A stretch of 64,000 bases of DNA from a virus (IMGVR_UViG_3300042453_003743:1-64000); one strand, 5' to 3'; positions 28,565 to 36,923 are shown, counted from the stretch's first letter. The notes: generated from the letters alone by a model not told the origin. A program made the numbers and translations.

Positions 28565-29372
28565 TTTTTTTCTTTATTTTGTTTATCCACCATGAAGCAT
28601 TTAACATTTCACAATTCCATTTTATGGAATTATATTTTTCATAAGTTTTATTCAGCAAGTCTTCATTTAATTCATCATAAGAATTTAAAAAAAGTATTGG
28701 AAGATTATTTTCTAAATTATCGTGAGTTTTATGTCTAATAACTACCGGTATGACATTTGAATATAATGCCTCCCACATTCTATGTGTATCTATTCCATTT
28801 CCACGGGGGCACAAAATAAATTTATGATCAATCAATTCGTTTTGATATTCTTCAATTGTTTTGATTGATTCTGGATTTCTTGTGGTAGCCCAAGTTTTAT
28901 TTAAAAATTTATTGTAAAGTGGTTCTCTTATTTGTGGATAAGTAGATATTCTATGATTTATATAAAGTAATTTTTTTGGTGCAATAGATTTTTTAAATTT
29001 TTTTAATGTTATATTACAATAAGAGTTTGCAATACCTATTGGAATCGAATTTGCATTCTGTGATTCACAATTTATACCCCACCAAGAAAGATTTTTATTA
29101 TTAAATGACGAAATTATGTCGTCGGTCAAAGAATAATCGCTGTCATGCGTTATAATATTTAATTTTAAATTATTTAAAGAAAAATTTTCTAAACAATTTT
29201 TTAACAAATAAATATAATCCGTTTTACAAAAAATGATATTTCCATCACTTAATTTTGGAAGTGTTTCTGCAATATAAAAATTTGGCATTCCATTTTTTGA
29301 TTTTGTTTGTGCAAAAATAAAATCACATTTTTGTGCTAAATTTTCACCACATATAAATTCGTCATTAATCAT
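28554..29372 (-). CDS. Exostosin/GT-B-like glycosyltransferase (272 aa)
   Basis: The C-terminal half has the pattern of exostosin-like or GT47-type enzymes: LLYINHRISTYPQIREPLY, then KFILCPRGNGIDTHRMWEALYSNVIPVVI, where the Cys-Pro-Arg-Gly-Asn-Gly and Arg-x-x-Glu-Ala residues form the nucleotide-sugar site. The N-terminal half is less conserved. Likely transfers a sugar to a glycan built by the cluster. It overlaps neighbours at both ends, showing operon structure. Donor and acceptor unknown. Confidence 0.75.
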   Translation of the reverse strand: MINDEFICGENLAQKCDFIFAQTKSKNGMPNFYIAETLPKLSDGNIIFCKTDYIYLLKNCLENFSLNNLKLNIITHDSDYSLTDDIISSFNNKNLSWWGINCESQNANSIPIGIANSYCNITLKKFKKSIAPKKLLYINHRISTYPQIREPLYNKFLNKTWATTRNPESIKTIEEYQNELIDHKFILCPRGNGIDTHRMWEALYSNVIPVVIRHKTHDNLENNLPILFLNSYDELNEDLLNKTYEKYNSIKWNCEMLNASWWINKIKKKNEN

Positions 29373-30094
29373 TTTAAATTTAAAATATTGAGTAAAGTAT
29401 TTATATCATTTTTATATAATTCAATTGGTCTTAGTGAATGGCAATCAATATATTGTTCTTTTTCAAGTCGCCTTACATCATAATTCCAAAAAACTCTATC
29501 AATTCTATTTGAAGCAATTCCATAATTCCATCCACGATTTAATTTTATAATTTTACTCTGATCGTGGTATGTATCAATTTTATTTCCAAAGTATAATTCA
29601 TCAGTATCCCAACCAAAACCAAACGATAATAATCTTTCACAGTATTCATTAAAAGAACAATTTAAATCCAAAAGATTATAAAAAAAACTTCCTTTTGCAG
29701 CATTATAGCATATTGGATATCTTGATTGGTTTTTATAAGCATCTGAAGAAAAAATTACAATAGAATCGTCGGAATATGGTTTTGTTGTTTCTAAAAAATA
29801 TTTTTTAGAAATTGGAAACATATCTATGTCAGAAGTTAAACATATTTGTTCGGAATAATATTTTGTAACATACATCCGAGCTATTTGAGCTTGAAACCCA
29901 GAATCTATATTTGGTATTTTTTTTATATAATGAATTATACAATCATCTGAGTTTTCTATTTTTTCTTGATCATCTATGAGACATAATATAGGTTTTATTC
30001 CTATATGTTTATTCCAAAATAATTTAGTAAGTTCCCAAAAATTTTTATATAATGGGGTTTCGTTTGATGAAACTATGCTATAATCAATTTTCAT
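29369..30094 (-). CDS. Putative GT-A glycosyltransferase (241 aa)
   Basis: Carries a strand and DxD-like metal site QICLTSDIDMFPISKKYF near residue 88, preceded by QAQIARMYVTKYY, an arrangement common in GT-A sugar transferases. The later FGFGWDTDELYFGNK holds a second acidic pair. No closer family was recognised. Start and stop overlap neighbours by 4 nt. Role in glycan building is inferred from the DxD and the cluster. Confidence 0.6.
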   Translation of the reverse strand: MKIDYSIVSSNETPLYKNFWELTKLFWNKHIGIKPILCLIDDQEKIENSDDCIIHYIKKIPNIDSGFQAQIARMYVTKYYSEQICLTSDIDMFPISKKYFLETTKPYSDDSIVIFSSDAYKNQSRYPICYNAAKGSFFYNLLDLNCSFNEYCERLLSFGFGWDTDELYFGNKIDTYHDQSKIIKLNRGWNYGIASNRIDRVFWNYDVRRLEKEQYIDCHSLRPIELYKNDINTLLNILNLK

Positions 30095-30861
30095 TTTTTT
30101 AATTCATCTAAAATATATCTTGCATCTGAATAATTTTTACAACCATGAAATAAAAAATATTCGACTGGACAGTTATATTTAATATAACCTTCTCTTATCA
30201 TTTCCCCCGGATTTAAACCTTTAATATAATCTTTATAACATTCCCACCACGGAAAGTAATTGTAACCTATATCTTCAGTAAATCCATGTTTTGTTGCAAG
30301 TGCATTCACTAAACCTTCATCTTCTGCATAAAACCAAATATTGTGTTTTATAGCATATTCTAAATTCCATATCATATCATCTATAAACCACATATGTTTT
30401 TTTGTATTAAAAACACAATTAGCAAAAATATAATTTATTTGTGGTTTATTTTCAGTAAAAATTTTAATAAATTCTTTTAATTGTTCTTTATTTTCTGGAT
30501 TTTCAAATGGATTGTGGGGATGTTTTGCAAATAAAGGATAATTTATAGTGTTTAATTTTTCATAATTTTTATAAAAAATATTATCTACTTCTTTTGTTGC
30601 AATCATATCACAATCTAATATTAAACAATAGTCAAATGGATTATTTTTTAATCCAATCCATTTTTGTGCATGTATATTCATCCTATTTACATTTTCTAAA
30701 TTTATTTTTTCAGTAATAACTTTACTAGAATTAAAATTATAATCAAAATTTATTGTATTAACTTTAATTTTAAAAGTACTAAATTCTTTTATTGAATCTA
30801 CTAAAACTTCCAATAAAGGTAACCAATTTTCGGTCGCAAAAGTAACAAATCCACAATTCAT
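30091..30861 (-). CDS. Putative GT8-like glycosyltransferase (256 aa)
   Basis: Starts GFVTFATENWLPLLEVLVDSI, like GT-A enzymes that recognise a nucleotide in the first strand. It has the metal motif YCLILDCDMIATKEVD near residue 85, and later WFYAEDEGLVNAL. This order fits GT8 or related families. It sits between two other putative sugar transferases with ATGA overlaps. Metal-binding Asp residues are intact. Substrate unknown. Confidence 0.65.
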   Translation of the reverse strand: MNCGFVTFATENWLPLLEVLVDSIKEFSTFKIKVNTINFDYNFNSSKVITEKINLENVNRMNIHAQKWIGLKNNPFDYCLILDCDMIATKEVDNIFYKNYEKLNTINYPLFAKHPHNPFENPENKEQLKEFIKIFTENKPQINYIFANCVFNTKKHMWFIDDMIWNLEYAIKHNIWFYAEDEGLVNALATKHGFTEDIGYNYFPWWECYKDYIKGLNPGEMIREGYIKYNCPVEYFLFHGCKNYSDARYILDELKK

Positions 30862-31508
30862 ATTTTTCCTTTAAAAAATTTATAATAATCTGGGTGTCTA
30901 AAATCATTCTCATCATAAACTTCACCAACAAATTCTGTTGTTACTCTTTTAGTTGGAAAAGGTTTATTTTCAAAAAATTCATCATGAACTAAACAATTAT
31001 TTTTAATATTAGGATACACAATAAATTCTAAAAAATCTTGATCAACTTGATAATAATTTTTTTTATCAAAGTTATTTATAAGATTTTGTATACCTTTTAA
31101 AATACCATTTCTGCATCCCCACATACCAGCCAATATAGGTCTACCATGCCATTTGTGGTCTCGCATTATATGAAAATCTTTATCACTTTCAAGCCACACA
31201 TCAACCGCTTTTTTTTCTCTATAAGAAATTCGCGAATCTGTATCTCTACTAATAAAAACATCATCACCATCTGCGTATTGGAATCTCCAAAATGTATTTG
31301 ACCATGATGTTTCATCAGGCATTAGAACTACTTCTACATTTGAAAATGATTTTAACGTGTCTACAATATTTTGTGGAACCGATGAATTGATACAAAATTT
31401 ACATTCCCATCCAGAATAATACACAGAAGCCAATTCTGCATTTTTTATTGCACCCACTGTATATTTGGGGTTATCCCCCCATAGACTGAATGCTATAATT
31501 TTTTTCAT
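30858..31508 (-). CDS. Putative glycosyltransferase with DTD motif (216 aa)
   Basis: Begins IIAFSLWGDNPKYTVGAIKNAEL, a phrase seen in small sugar transferases of phages and capsule loci. The acidic site is DDVFISRDTDSRISYREKKAV near residue 82, followed by FHIMRDHKWHGRPILAGMWG. No full family assignment is possible. Genes on both sides overlap by 4 nt. Likely part of the glycan assembly line. Confidence 0.6.
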   Translation of the reverse strand: MKKIIAFSLWGDNPKYTVGAIKNAELASVYYSGWECKFCINSSVPQNIVDTLKSFSNVEVVLMPDETSWSNTFWRFQYADGDDVFISRDTDSRISYREKKAVDVWLESDKDFHIMRDHKWHGRPILAGMWGCRNGILKGIQNLINNFDKKNYYQVDQDFLEFIVYPNIKNNCLVHDEFFENKPFPTKRVTTEFVGEVYDENDFRHPDYYKFFKGKI

Positions 31509-32167
31509 GTAAACAATTCTTTCATGTGTCTTTCAAACACTTTTTTATCTACTTCATACATACCAGCATTTTCATTTCGTGCATGAAGTTCATCCCATGG
31601 TAAATGTGTCCATTCGTGGCGAATAATGCATTTATCACAGATAGCAAACTTATTCATTTTTTTAAATACGATTGTCTGCTCTGTATCGGAATACACGGAA
31701 GTATACTCTGGGTGATAAATGTACCCAAACTGTCTGTAAAGTGGTTCTCCCATTACACACAGTGTCATAAGTTCATCGTTTCTTAGACCATCGTTAAATT
31801 TTATTGCTCCATCGAAATTTGGAAAATGTTTTGCATATTCTTCAAAAATGATAGAATCGTAATTTTTAACTTGGGGGATCATGTCATCTGATGCCACCAA
31901 AAGAACATCAAATGTTTCATTTTCCATATCAGCATTTACTGCTTGAATTTTATTTTTTGAATAACCGTAATTATACTTTAATGGGACAGATAAAGAATTT
32001 AACCATGAACGAATATCTTCATTGTTCATGGTTAAGTCATCTTCATCCATAGTTATTACAAATTTTACATCATTAAGTCCCGAAAGATTATCAATGTAAA
32101 GTTGTAAAACTTTTTTAAATTTGTCTGGTCTGTTTCTTGTTGGAAATTTAATTAAAAGTTTTGGCAT
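31505..32167 (-). CDS. GT2-like glycosyltransferase, first gene of the sugar cluster (220 aa)
   Basis: The N-terminus (LLIKFPTRNRPDKFKKVLQLYI) is the start of family 2 GT-A transferases. Acidic sites follow at VITMDEDDLTM and VLLVASDDMIPQV, the latter a likely metal-binding position. A C-terminal His-rich IIRHEWTHLPWDELHARN is notable. It is the first gene behind a near-consensus promoter, with only about 11-12 nt of predicted leader. Its DNA is less AT-rich than the next genes. Acceptor unknown. Confidence 0.7.
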   Translation of the reverse strand: MPKLLIKFPTRNRPDKFKKVLQLYIDNLSGLNDVKFVITMDEDDLTMNNEDIRSWLNSLSVPLKYNYGYSKNKIQAVNADMENETFDVLLVASDDMIPQVKNYDSIIFEEYAKHFPNFDGAIKFNDGLRNDELMTLCVMGEPLYRQFGYIYHPEYTSVYSDTEQTIVFKKMNKFAICDKCIIRHEWTHLPWDELHARNENAGMYEVDKKVFERHMKELFT

Positions 32168-32184
32168 CTAAAATTCTCACAGTC

Positions 32185-32213
32185 AATATATATCTATTTT
32201 AAATAAATGTCAA
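32185..32213 (-). promoter_or_regulatory. Sigma70-type promoter for the sugar cluster
   Basis: Minus strand TTGACA (32208-32213), 17-nt spacer, TATATT (32185-32190); the cluster's first ATG is at 32167. One mismatch from consensus in the -10 box. Confidence 0.75.
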
Positions 32214-32223
32214 ATATATTTAT

Positions 32224-32251
32224 TTGACTTTACTCTAGAGTACTTTAATAT
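32224..32251 (+). promoter_or_regulatory. Sigma70-type promoter for uvsY with palindromic spacer
   Basis: TTGACT (32224-32229), 16-nt spacer, TAATAT (32246-32251), then 12 nt to the uvsY ATG. The spacer contains the 12-bp perfect palindrome TACTCTAGAGTA (32231-32242), a possible operator. Confidence 0.65.
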
Positions 32252-32263
32252 ACATCTTAAAAG

Positions 32264-32701
32264 ATGAATCTAGAGAACCTTAAAGAACTTATTATTAAAG
32301 ACTCTCAAATAGACTCTACAGAGTTAGGTATAGAGTCTCTTAAGATACCTCAAATACATTCTAAGTATCTTACAATTTTATCAGATGTCAAATTACTTTT
32401 GACAAAGCAACAAAGCGATCTTGCCATATTAAAACTTCGCAAATGGAAAATTTATACAGGAAAAGCCTCACAGGAGGAGCTTGAATCTTGGGGCGAAGAG
32501 GCTTGTGACTTTACATTGTTAAAAAGTGATGTTGAACAGTTTGTAGAAGCTGATCCGAAAGTAATAGAACTAAAATCAAAAATTGCTGTCAGCGAAGTTA
32601 AACTTCGTATGGTAGAAGAGTTTATAAAATCCGTAAATAACAGAAATTTTATGATAAAATCTGCTATTGAGTGGCAAAAAATGATGAACGGCATAGTATA
32701 A
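32264..32701 (+). CDS. uvsY: Recombination mediator UvsY
   Basis: A 145-residue homologue of T4 UvsY (137 aa): MNLENLKELIIKDSQIDSTEL matches the T4 start block, then HSKYLTILSDVKLLL, WKIYTGKASQEELESWG and a helical C-terminus ending FMIKSAIEWQKMMNG. UvsY helps load UvsX recombinase on gp32-coated single strands. Very short predicted leader and no clear ribosome-binding site. Codons 16-25 contain an 8-bp inverted repeat (32311-32318 with 32331-32338). Its stop overlaps a late promoter for uvsW. Confidence 0.92.
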   Translation: MNLENLKELIIKDSQIDSTELGIESLKIPQIHSKYLTILSDVKLLLTKQQSDLAILKLRKWKIYTGKASQEELESWGEEACDFTLLKSDVEQFVEADPKVIELKSKIAVSEVKLRMVEEFIKSVNNRNFMIKSAIEWQKMMNGIV

Positions 32702-32704
32702 ATA
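32697..32704 (+). promoter_or_regulatory. Late promoter TATAAATA at the uvsW start
   Basis: Perfect TATAAATA across the uvsY stop codon, ending 4 nt before the uvsW GTG. T4 uvsW is known to be a late gene, which supports function. Confidence 0.7.
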
Positions 32705-32708
32705 TTGA

Positions 32709-34205
32709 GTGGATATAGATGTTGAATCTACAGATGAAGTTAGATATTATGTAAAAGCCGAAAAAGGACTAAAACAAGAACTGAGAGATTACTTCTCATT
32801 CATGGTCCCCGGAGCCCAATATATGCCTTTATATAAAAAAAGGATTTGGGATGGAAAAATTCGTCTTTATGATATTTTATCGTCTACATTGCCCAGAGGG
32901 CTAAAAACATATTTAAATAAATTTTGCCAAGAACGTGGATATAGCTTAAATATAAAGGAGAGCAAAAATCCTTTATGCGTAACAGAGGAGGAACTTCAGG
33001 CTTTCTACGAATCACTGAAAGTTTGCGTCCGCAAACAACCAGTAAAGATGCACACACATCAGGTGCAAGCTATTATGCATGGATTGAACAATCATCGTTC
33101 AGTTCTGATATCTCCGACTGGCTCTGGAAAAAGTCTTATTATATACGTATTGGTTCGATATCTACAAAAGGTATTAAATACCGACCGCAAAATATTGATT
33201 TTAGTTCCAACCGTTGGCCTCGTCAATCAGATGGAGGCCGATTTTTTTGATTACTCAAGTCAAGATAAATCCTGGTCCTGCAAAAAGTATATTCACAAGA
33301 TATCTGCTGGTGCAGACAAAGAAACAAAGAAACAGATAGTAGTCTCGACATGGCAATCAATCTACAAATTGCCTAGAGAATGGTTCGATCAGTTTGATGC
33401 CATATTCTTTGATGAGTGTCATCAAGCAAAAGCAGAATCAATCAATTTCATCGGACAGAAACTGACCAAGGCTTGGTTCCGTTGTGGTACAACAGGAACA
33501 CTACAACAAACACAGGCACACAGATTAAGCATCGAAGGAATTCTTGGTCCAGCTGTTCAGTTCATCCAAACAAAAAACTTAATGAACAAAGGGTTACTTG
33601 CAACACTCGGTATTGATTGTATTCTATTGAAATACACAGACGAAGAAAAACAGCTGTTAAAAAAACAAAAATATGCAGATGAGATAAAATGGATCATAAG
33701 TAATGATAAGAGAAATGAGTTCATCTGGCAACTGGTCTCCAGAACAAAGGGCAATGCGCTTGTACTCTTCAATTATGTTGAAGCGCAAGGCAAGCCTCTC
33801 TACGAACTTTTCAAAGAAAAAGCGGGAACACGCAAGGTCTATTTTATCTCAGGTAAAACAGAAGCAGAGGCGAGAGAGTACATTCGAAGAATTATTGACT
33901 CTGAAAAAGATGCCATTCTGGTGGCGAGTTACGGTACAACTAGTGCTGGCATTAATATCGTTAATCTTGATAATATTGTTTTCGCCTCTCCTACAAAATC
34001 CGTAATTCGTTTACTACAAAGCATTGGTCGTGGATTAAGAGTTTCAGAAAAGAAAAAAACATTGAAGGTGTTTGATATTGTTGATGATCTATCTTGGAAG
34101 TCACACAAGAATCATGTATACAGACACTTTGAAGAGCGTATAAAAATTTACAAAAAAGAAAAATTTGATTACAAAATATATTCGATGCCTTTTACAGAAA
34201 CTTAA
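32709..34205 (+). CDS. uvsW: UvsW RNA-DNA/branch-migration helicase
   Basis: 498 residues like T4 UvsW. The N-terminal double-strand-binding part (DYFSFMVPGAQYMPLYKKRIWDGKIRLY) precedes a superfamily 2 helicase core with Walker A SPTGSGKS at 135-142, DECH at 235-238, TGTLQQTQAHR, and the C-terminal QSIGRGLR near 440. UvsW unwinds R-loops and migrates branched DNA, shifting replication from origin- to recombination-dependent mode late in infection. The start is GTG: the frame is closed by TGA just upstream, and MDI matches the T4 N-terminus. It has no Shine-Dalgarno, only the promoter 4 nt before it. Confidence 0.95.
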   Translation: MDIDVESTDEVRYYVKAEKGLKQELRDYFSFMVPGAQYMPLYKKRIWDGKIRLYDILSSTLPRGLKTYLNKFCQERGYSLNIKESKNPLCVTEEELQAFYESLKVCVRKQPVKMHTHQVQAIMHGLNNHRSVLISPTGSGKSLIIYVLVRYLQKVLNTDRKILILVPTVGLVNQMEADFFDYSSQDKSWSCKKYIHKISAGADKETKKQIVVSTWQSIYKLPREWFDQFDAIFFDECHQAKAESINFIGQKLTKAWFRCGTTGTLQQTQAHRLSIEGILGPAVQFIQTKNLMNKGLLATLGIDCILLKYTDEEKQLLKKQKYADEIKWIISNDKRNEFIWQLVSRTKGNALVLFNYVEAQGKPLYELFKEKAGTRKVYFISGKTEAEAREYIRRIIDSEKDAILVASYGTTSAGINIVNLDNIVFASPTKSVIRLLQSIGRGLRVSEKKKTLKVFDIVDDLSWKSHKNHVYRHFEERIKIYKKEKFDYKIYSMPFTET

Positions 34206-34208
34206 GAA

Positions 34209-34216
34209 GATAAATA
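34209..34216 (+). promoter_or_regulatory. Candidate late promoter (GATAAATA)
   Basis: GATAAATA just after the uvsW stop, 22 nt before the ATG at 34239, with GGGAGG between. Spacing is like the capsid late promoters here. Confidence 0.5.
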
Positions 34217-34238
34217 TTATGGAAGGGAGGACATGCAT

Positions 34239-34889
34239 ATGTCCGAATCGCTTCCTGAGAATTCTTTCTCAGGCGTACTAAAAGTTGTTAAACTGCTCAC
34301 CGGAGAAGAAGTGGTTGGTTTGGTGAGTGAACCTACGCCAGATAAAATTTTAATAAAATTGCCAGCAAGGCTGGATAATTATTACACAAAAACTGAAAAA
34401 GAGGGCATTGTTGAATACGTTAAATTAACAAACTATTTTGTAAATTTAAACTCTCAAGAAGCATCTTTTTTCAAGACAGCGGTGGTCTATATCGGAGATC
34501 CATCTCTTGAACTTCAAAAAATGTATGAAGTATATTTTCTGGCAATGCAAACTGATCCAAAATCTTTATTAGAAAATATGCCTGCAAGCGAAAATAATAC
34601 AGACAACGGATTACAGCTTTTAAACGATTTGTTTAATAATGAAGATTTTGTAAATTTTGTAAATGATTTGATTGAAACTTATGAAGATTCAGAATTGTTT
34701 GAAGATGATGGAGAAGAGGAAGTCGTAGAACTGGATATGGAAGAGGCTGAACAAGAACAGCCCAAAGCCCAACCAAAGCCAAAGAAACGCACCAGAGTCA
34801 AACCAGAAACGAATAAGCTACCATACAATCCAGAGCAGCCACCAGAAAACCCCGAAAGCTGGTCAGATAATCCATCTGACTATATTTAA
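34239..34889 (+). CDS. Acidic conserved-type phage protein with SH3/Sm-like N-terminus (216 aa)
   Basis: Not recognised as a T4 protein. Residues about 10-60 (GVLKVVKLLTGEEVVGLVSEPTPDKILIKLPARL) look like a small Sm/SH3-type beta barrel. The centre is helical and acidic (LNDLFNNEDFVNFVNDLIETYEDSE, EEEVVELDMEEAEQEQ), followed by a Lys/Pro-rich KAQPKPKKRTRVK segment and a Pro/Asn tail. Start choice: an ATG at 34233 is only 2 nt from GGGAGG, whereas 34239 has 8-nt spacing. It converges on the minus-strand tail gene with 4-nt stop overlap. Its position after uvsW suggests a replication or assembly helper; function unknown. Confidence 0.65.
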   Translation: MSESLPENSFSGVLKVVKLLTGEEVVGLVSEPTPDKILIKLPARLDNYYTKTEKEGIVEYVKLTNYFVNLNSQEASFFKTAVVYIGDPSLELQKMYEVYFLAMQTDPKSLLENMPASENNTDNGLQLLNDLFNNEDFVNFVNDLIETYEDSELFEDDGEEEVVELDMEEAEQEQPKAQPKPKKRTRVKPETNKLPYNPEQPPENPESWSDNPSDYI

Positions 34890-35413
34890 GCAGTATTTTT
34901 TAGATTTGAAGGTGCGTCTGGGGTAATAATATAATGTGAATATTTAAATCTACAAACGGCCTTTTGTATTATTACGTCTGAGCTATCAGACTGAAAAGAA
35001 AACCCCCCAAGTTCTACTGGAATTATATGATAAAATTTAAATGTTGTGGGTGTTGTTTCATTAAAACCATCATATATCAATAAATTTGCCTGATGATGCC
35101 AATCTTGATACTCAAGATTATGGTCTGTATCTGTATCGATGTTTGTTAAATTTCTTATCCAAGAATACAAATTTTTCCAATTTTGTAAATTTGAATCTAC
35201 AATAAATTCAACAGTCAGTGGAGCAAATTGTATTGCATGGGTTGGGATTGGAATAGTTGTTCCAAGTGTTGTGGGCTGCGGTTGTTCTCCAATTGATATT
35301 CCCGGAACATTTACTTTTTGGCAAAGCAATTCCATTTGTTTCAAACCTCTACCAAAAATTAATCTGAAATAACTGTTATATAATGGGTTTAAGTTTGGAG
35401 AACAAGTTGTCAT
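34886..35413 (-). CDS. Tail-tube-fold protein next to the capsid gene (175 aa)
   Basis: Reads like the gp19/tail-tube superfamily: NSYFRLIFGRGLKQMELLCQKVNVPGISIG, HAIQFAPLTVEFIVDSNLQNWKNLYSWIRNL, FKFYHIIPVELGGFSF. The VNVPGISI and FxVDSxLxNW blocks are typical of tube, tube-initiator and tail-terminator proteins. Its length (175) and place beside gp23 also fit a gp3-type tail terminator, so gp3, gp54 or a gp19 paralogue remain open. A CATAAATA late promoter ends 5 nt before the ATG. It lies downstream of the gp23 terminator and so forms its own transcription unit. Confidence 0.65.
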   Translation of the reverse strand: MTTCSPNLNPLYNSYFRLIFGRGLKQMELLCQKVNVPGISIGEQPQPTTLGTTIPIPTHAIQFAPLTVEFIVDSNLQNWKNLYSWIRNLTNIDTDTDHNLEYQDWHHQANLLIYDGFNETTPTTFKFYHIIPVELGGFSFQSDSSDVIIQKAVCRFKYSHYIITPDAPSNLKNTA

Positions 35414-35418
35414 AAAAA

Positions 35419-35426
35419 TATTTATG
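35419..35426 (-). promoter_or_regulatory. Late promoter CATAAATA abutting a start codon
   Basis: CATAAATA on the minus strand, 5 nt before the ATG at 35413. There is no room for a ribosome-binding site; a leaderless message is predicted. Confidence 0.65.
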
Positions 35427-35434
35427 GTAAAACA

Positions 35435-35462
35435 AAAACCTCCCGATTACTCGGGAGGTTTT
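35435..35462 (-). terminator. Rho-independent terminator after gp23
   Basis: 12-bp perfect inverted repeat with a TTAC/GTAA loop, CTCCCGA/TCGGGAG core and flanking A/T runs, 22 nt after the gp23 stop. The flanks would also allow termination in the other direction. Confidence 0.85.
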
Positions 35463-35484
35463 CGAAAGAGTTAATTTATACTAT

Positions 35485-36888
35485 TCAGATTGTATTACCG
35501 TGGAGGTTTTGAACAGCAGTCAAACGGTAGTATTGGTTCAGTCCAGTGGTGAGGGTTTCACCGTCTGGAATACCCGAGCTATTGAGTACGTAGGGGTTGG
35601 CTACAACACCATAGCGGGTCTTGAATGCAATACGTGGTTGGAAAGTGTTAGGATCGACTGCACGTACCATTTGTAGCGGGACGTATGGGCAGTAGAACAA
35701 TCCAGCATCGTATGGTGATTCACCCTTATAGCCGACGCAGAAGAAGTTATATCCTGCTGGGCTATATGGATCAATGTACACACGAATCTTACCATTGATT
35801 ACACCAGCGAAGGTGCTTTGTGTATCATCAACGTTAAGTTGTGGTGCGATTGCTGGGCTGAGGCTCATGAAACCGGACATTGCAAGAGCAGCAGCAGTGT
35901 CGCTGTCGCAGATGATGAAGTTTCCACGGCCACGGCGTGTTTCCTTAGCAAGGTAGTTGCATTCACGTTCAATTTGGAAGCTGAGGCCACGGAAGCGTTC
36001 AGCAGACCAACGACCGTCCGAGTCAACATCAAGATCGTATGTACCGGGAGCTGTCAAATCTCCTTGTACAGAACCTTGACGAGCAACGTAATAAATGGTC
36101 TTGACGATTTCGCGGTTGATTTCGGCAAGAATTTCGGTGCTGAGAAGGTTAGCAAGTTCAGCTTCAGCGTCGAGACCGTGAACAGCCTTAAGGTCTTGTG
36201 CCAATTCAACTGTGTAGTTGCTGCTTAGAGCGCGAGTCTTGGCCACGACTGAAACGCGGTCGATTGAGAACGCCATTTGGTTCCAGTTGGCAAACGGTGA
36301 GCTCTTACCGATTGCTTCGCCTTGCGAGGTCAAAATACCTCTGAGCAAGTTTAGAGCAGCATCGTTTGCTGGTTTGACTGCAGTTCCGATAGAAGCAGAC
36401 AGACCTTTGGTAGATGCAAATGTTGATCCTAATGTCCAACCTGAACCACCGAATCCAGCTTGTGGTTCTTGGAACATAGCTTCAACATATCCAGCGTTTC
36501 CGTAGGATGAACCAACGGTTCCGCCGTAGGCATAGTTAGCGCGCATTGCAAAGATGAGGCCAGTTGGGGCAGTCATTGGTTGAACGCCGCAAATGTCATA
36601 AGCCATCAAATTTGGCATTGCACGGCGAACTAGGCTGATGAGCACTGGGTCATAACCAGAGACAGCAGCTGTGTTGTAGCCGGTTGAGGTTGCTGGACCA
36701 CCAAGGTTTCCAGAACCCATGTCTTCAACAAGGTGTTGTTGGCGAATGGATTGCTCTTGGTTTTCCAAAAGAACTGCGGTGACTTTCTTACGATAGTCAT
36801 CTTGAATTGAAGGGAGAGCTTCGTGACTGAGCACTGGATCCCACTTCTCTGTTAATACGTCATATGGTGTGTTTTCTGCGAATTGCAT
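35485..36888 (-). CDS. gp23: Major capsid protein gp23
   Basis: 467 residues of the T4 gp23 family: KWDPVLSHEALPSIQDDYRKKVTAVLLENQEQ at the N-terminus, then YDPVLISLVRRAMPNLMAYDICGVQPMTAPTGLIFAMRANY, AFSIDRVSVVAKTRALSSNYTVELAQDLKAVHGLDAEAELANLL and a C-terminal NPYVLNSSG. It builds the head shell. T4 gp23 is cut after an N-terminal propeptide by gp21; a similar site is expected near residues 50-70 but was not fixed. GC content is above average, as is usual for a highly expressed gene. Late promoter and AGGAGA ribosome-binding site upstream, terminator downstream. Confidence 0.97.
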   Translation of the reverse strand: MQFAENTPYDVLTEKWDPVLSHEALPSIQDDYRKKVTAVLLENQEQSIRQQHLVEDMGSGNLGGPATSTGYNTAAVSGYDPVLISLVRRAMPNLMAYDICGVQPMTAPTGLIFAMRANYAYGGTVGSSYGNAGYVEAMFQEPQAGFGGSGWTLGSTFASTKGLSASIGTAVKPANDAALNLLRGILTSQGEAIGKSSPFANWNQMAFSIDRVSVVAKTRALSSNYTVELAQDLKAVHGLDAEAELANLLSTEILAEINREIVKTIYYVARQGSVQGDLTAPGTYDLDVDSDGRWSAERFRGLSFQIERECNYLAKETRRGRGNFIICDSDTAAALAMSGFMSLSPAIAPQLNVDDTQSTFAGVINGKIRVYIDPYSPAGYNFFCVGYKGESPYDAGLFYCPYVPLQMVRAVDPNTFQPRIAFKTRYGVVANPYVLNSSGIPDGETLTTGLNQYYRLTAVQNLHGNTI

Positions 36889-36915
36889 TTTTTAGTTATC
36901 TCCTGTGAGTAAAAT

Positions 36916-36923
36916 TATTTAGA
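36916..36923 (-). promoter_or_regulatory. Late promoter (TCTAAATA) for gp23
   Basis: TCTAAATA on the minus strand, 27 nt before the gp23 ATG, with a good AGGAGA at 36899-36904 between. Part of the class with a normal leader. Confidence 0.65.
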
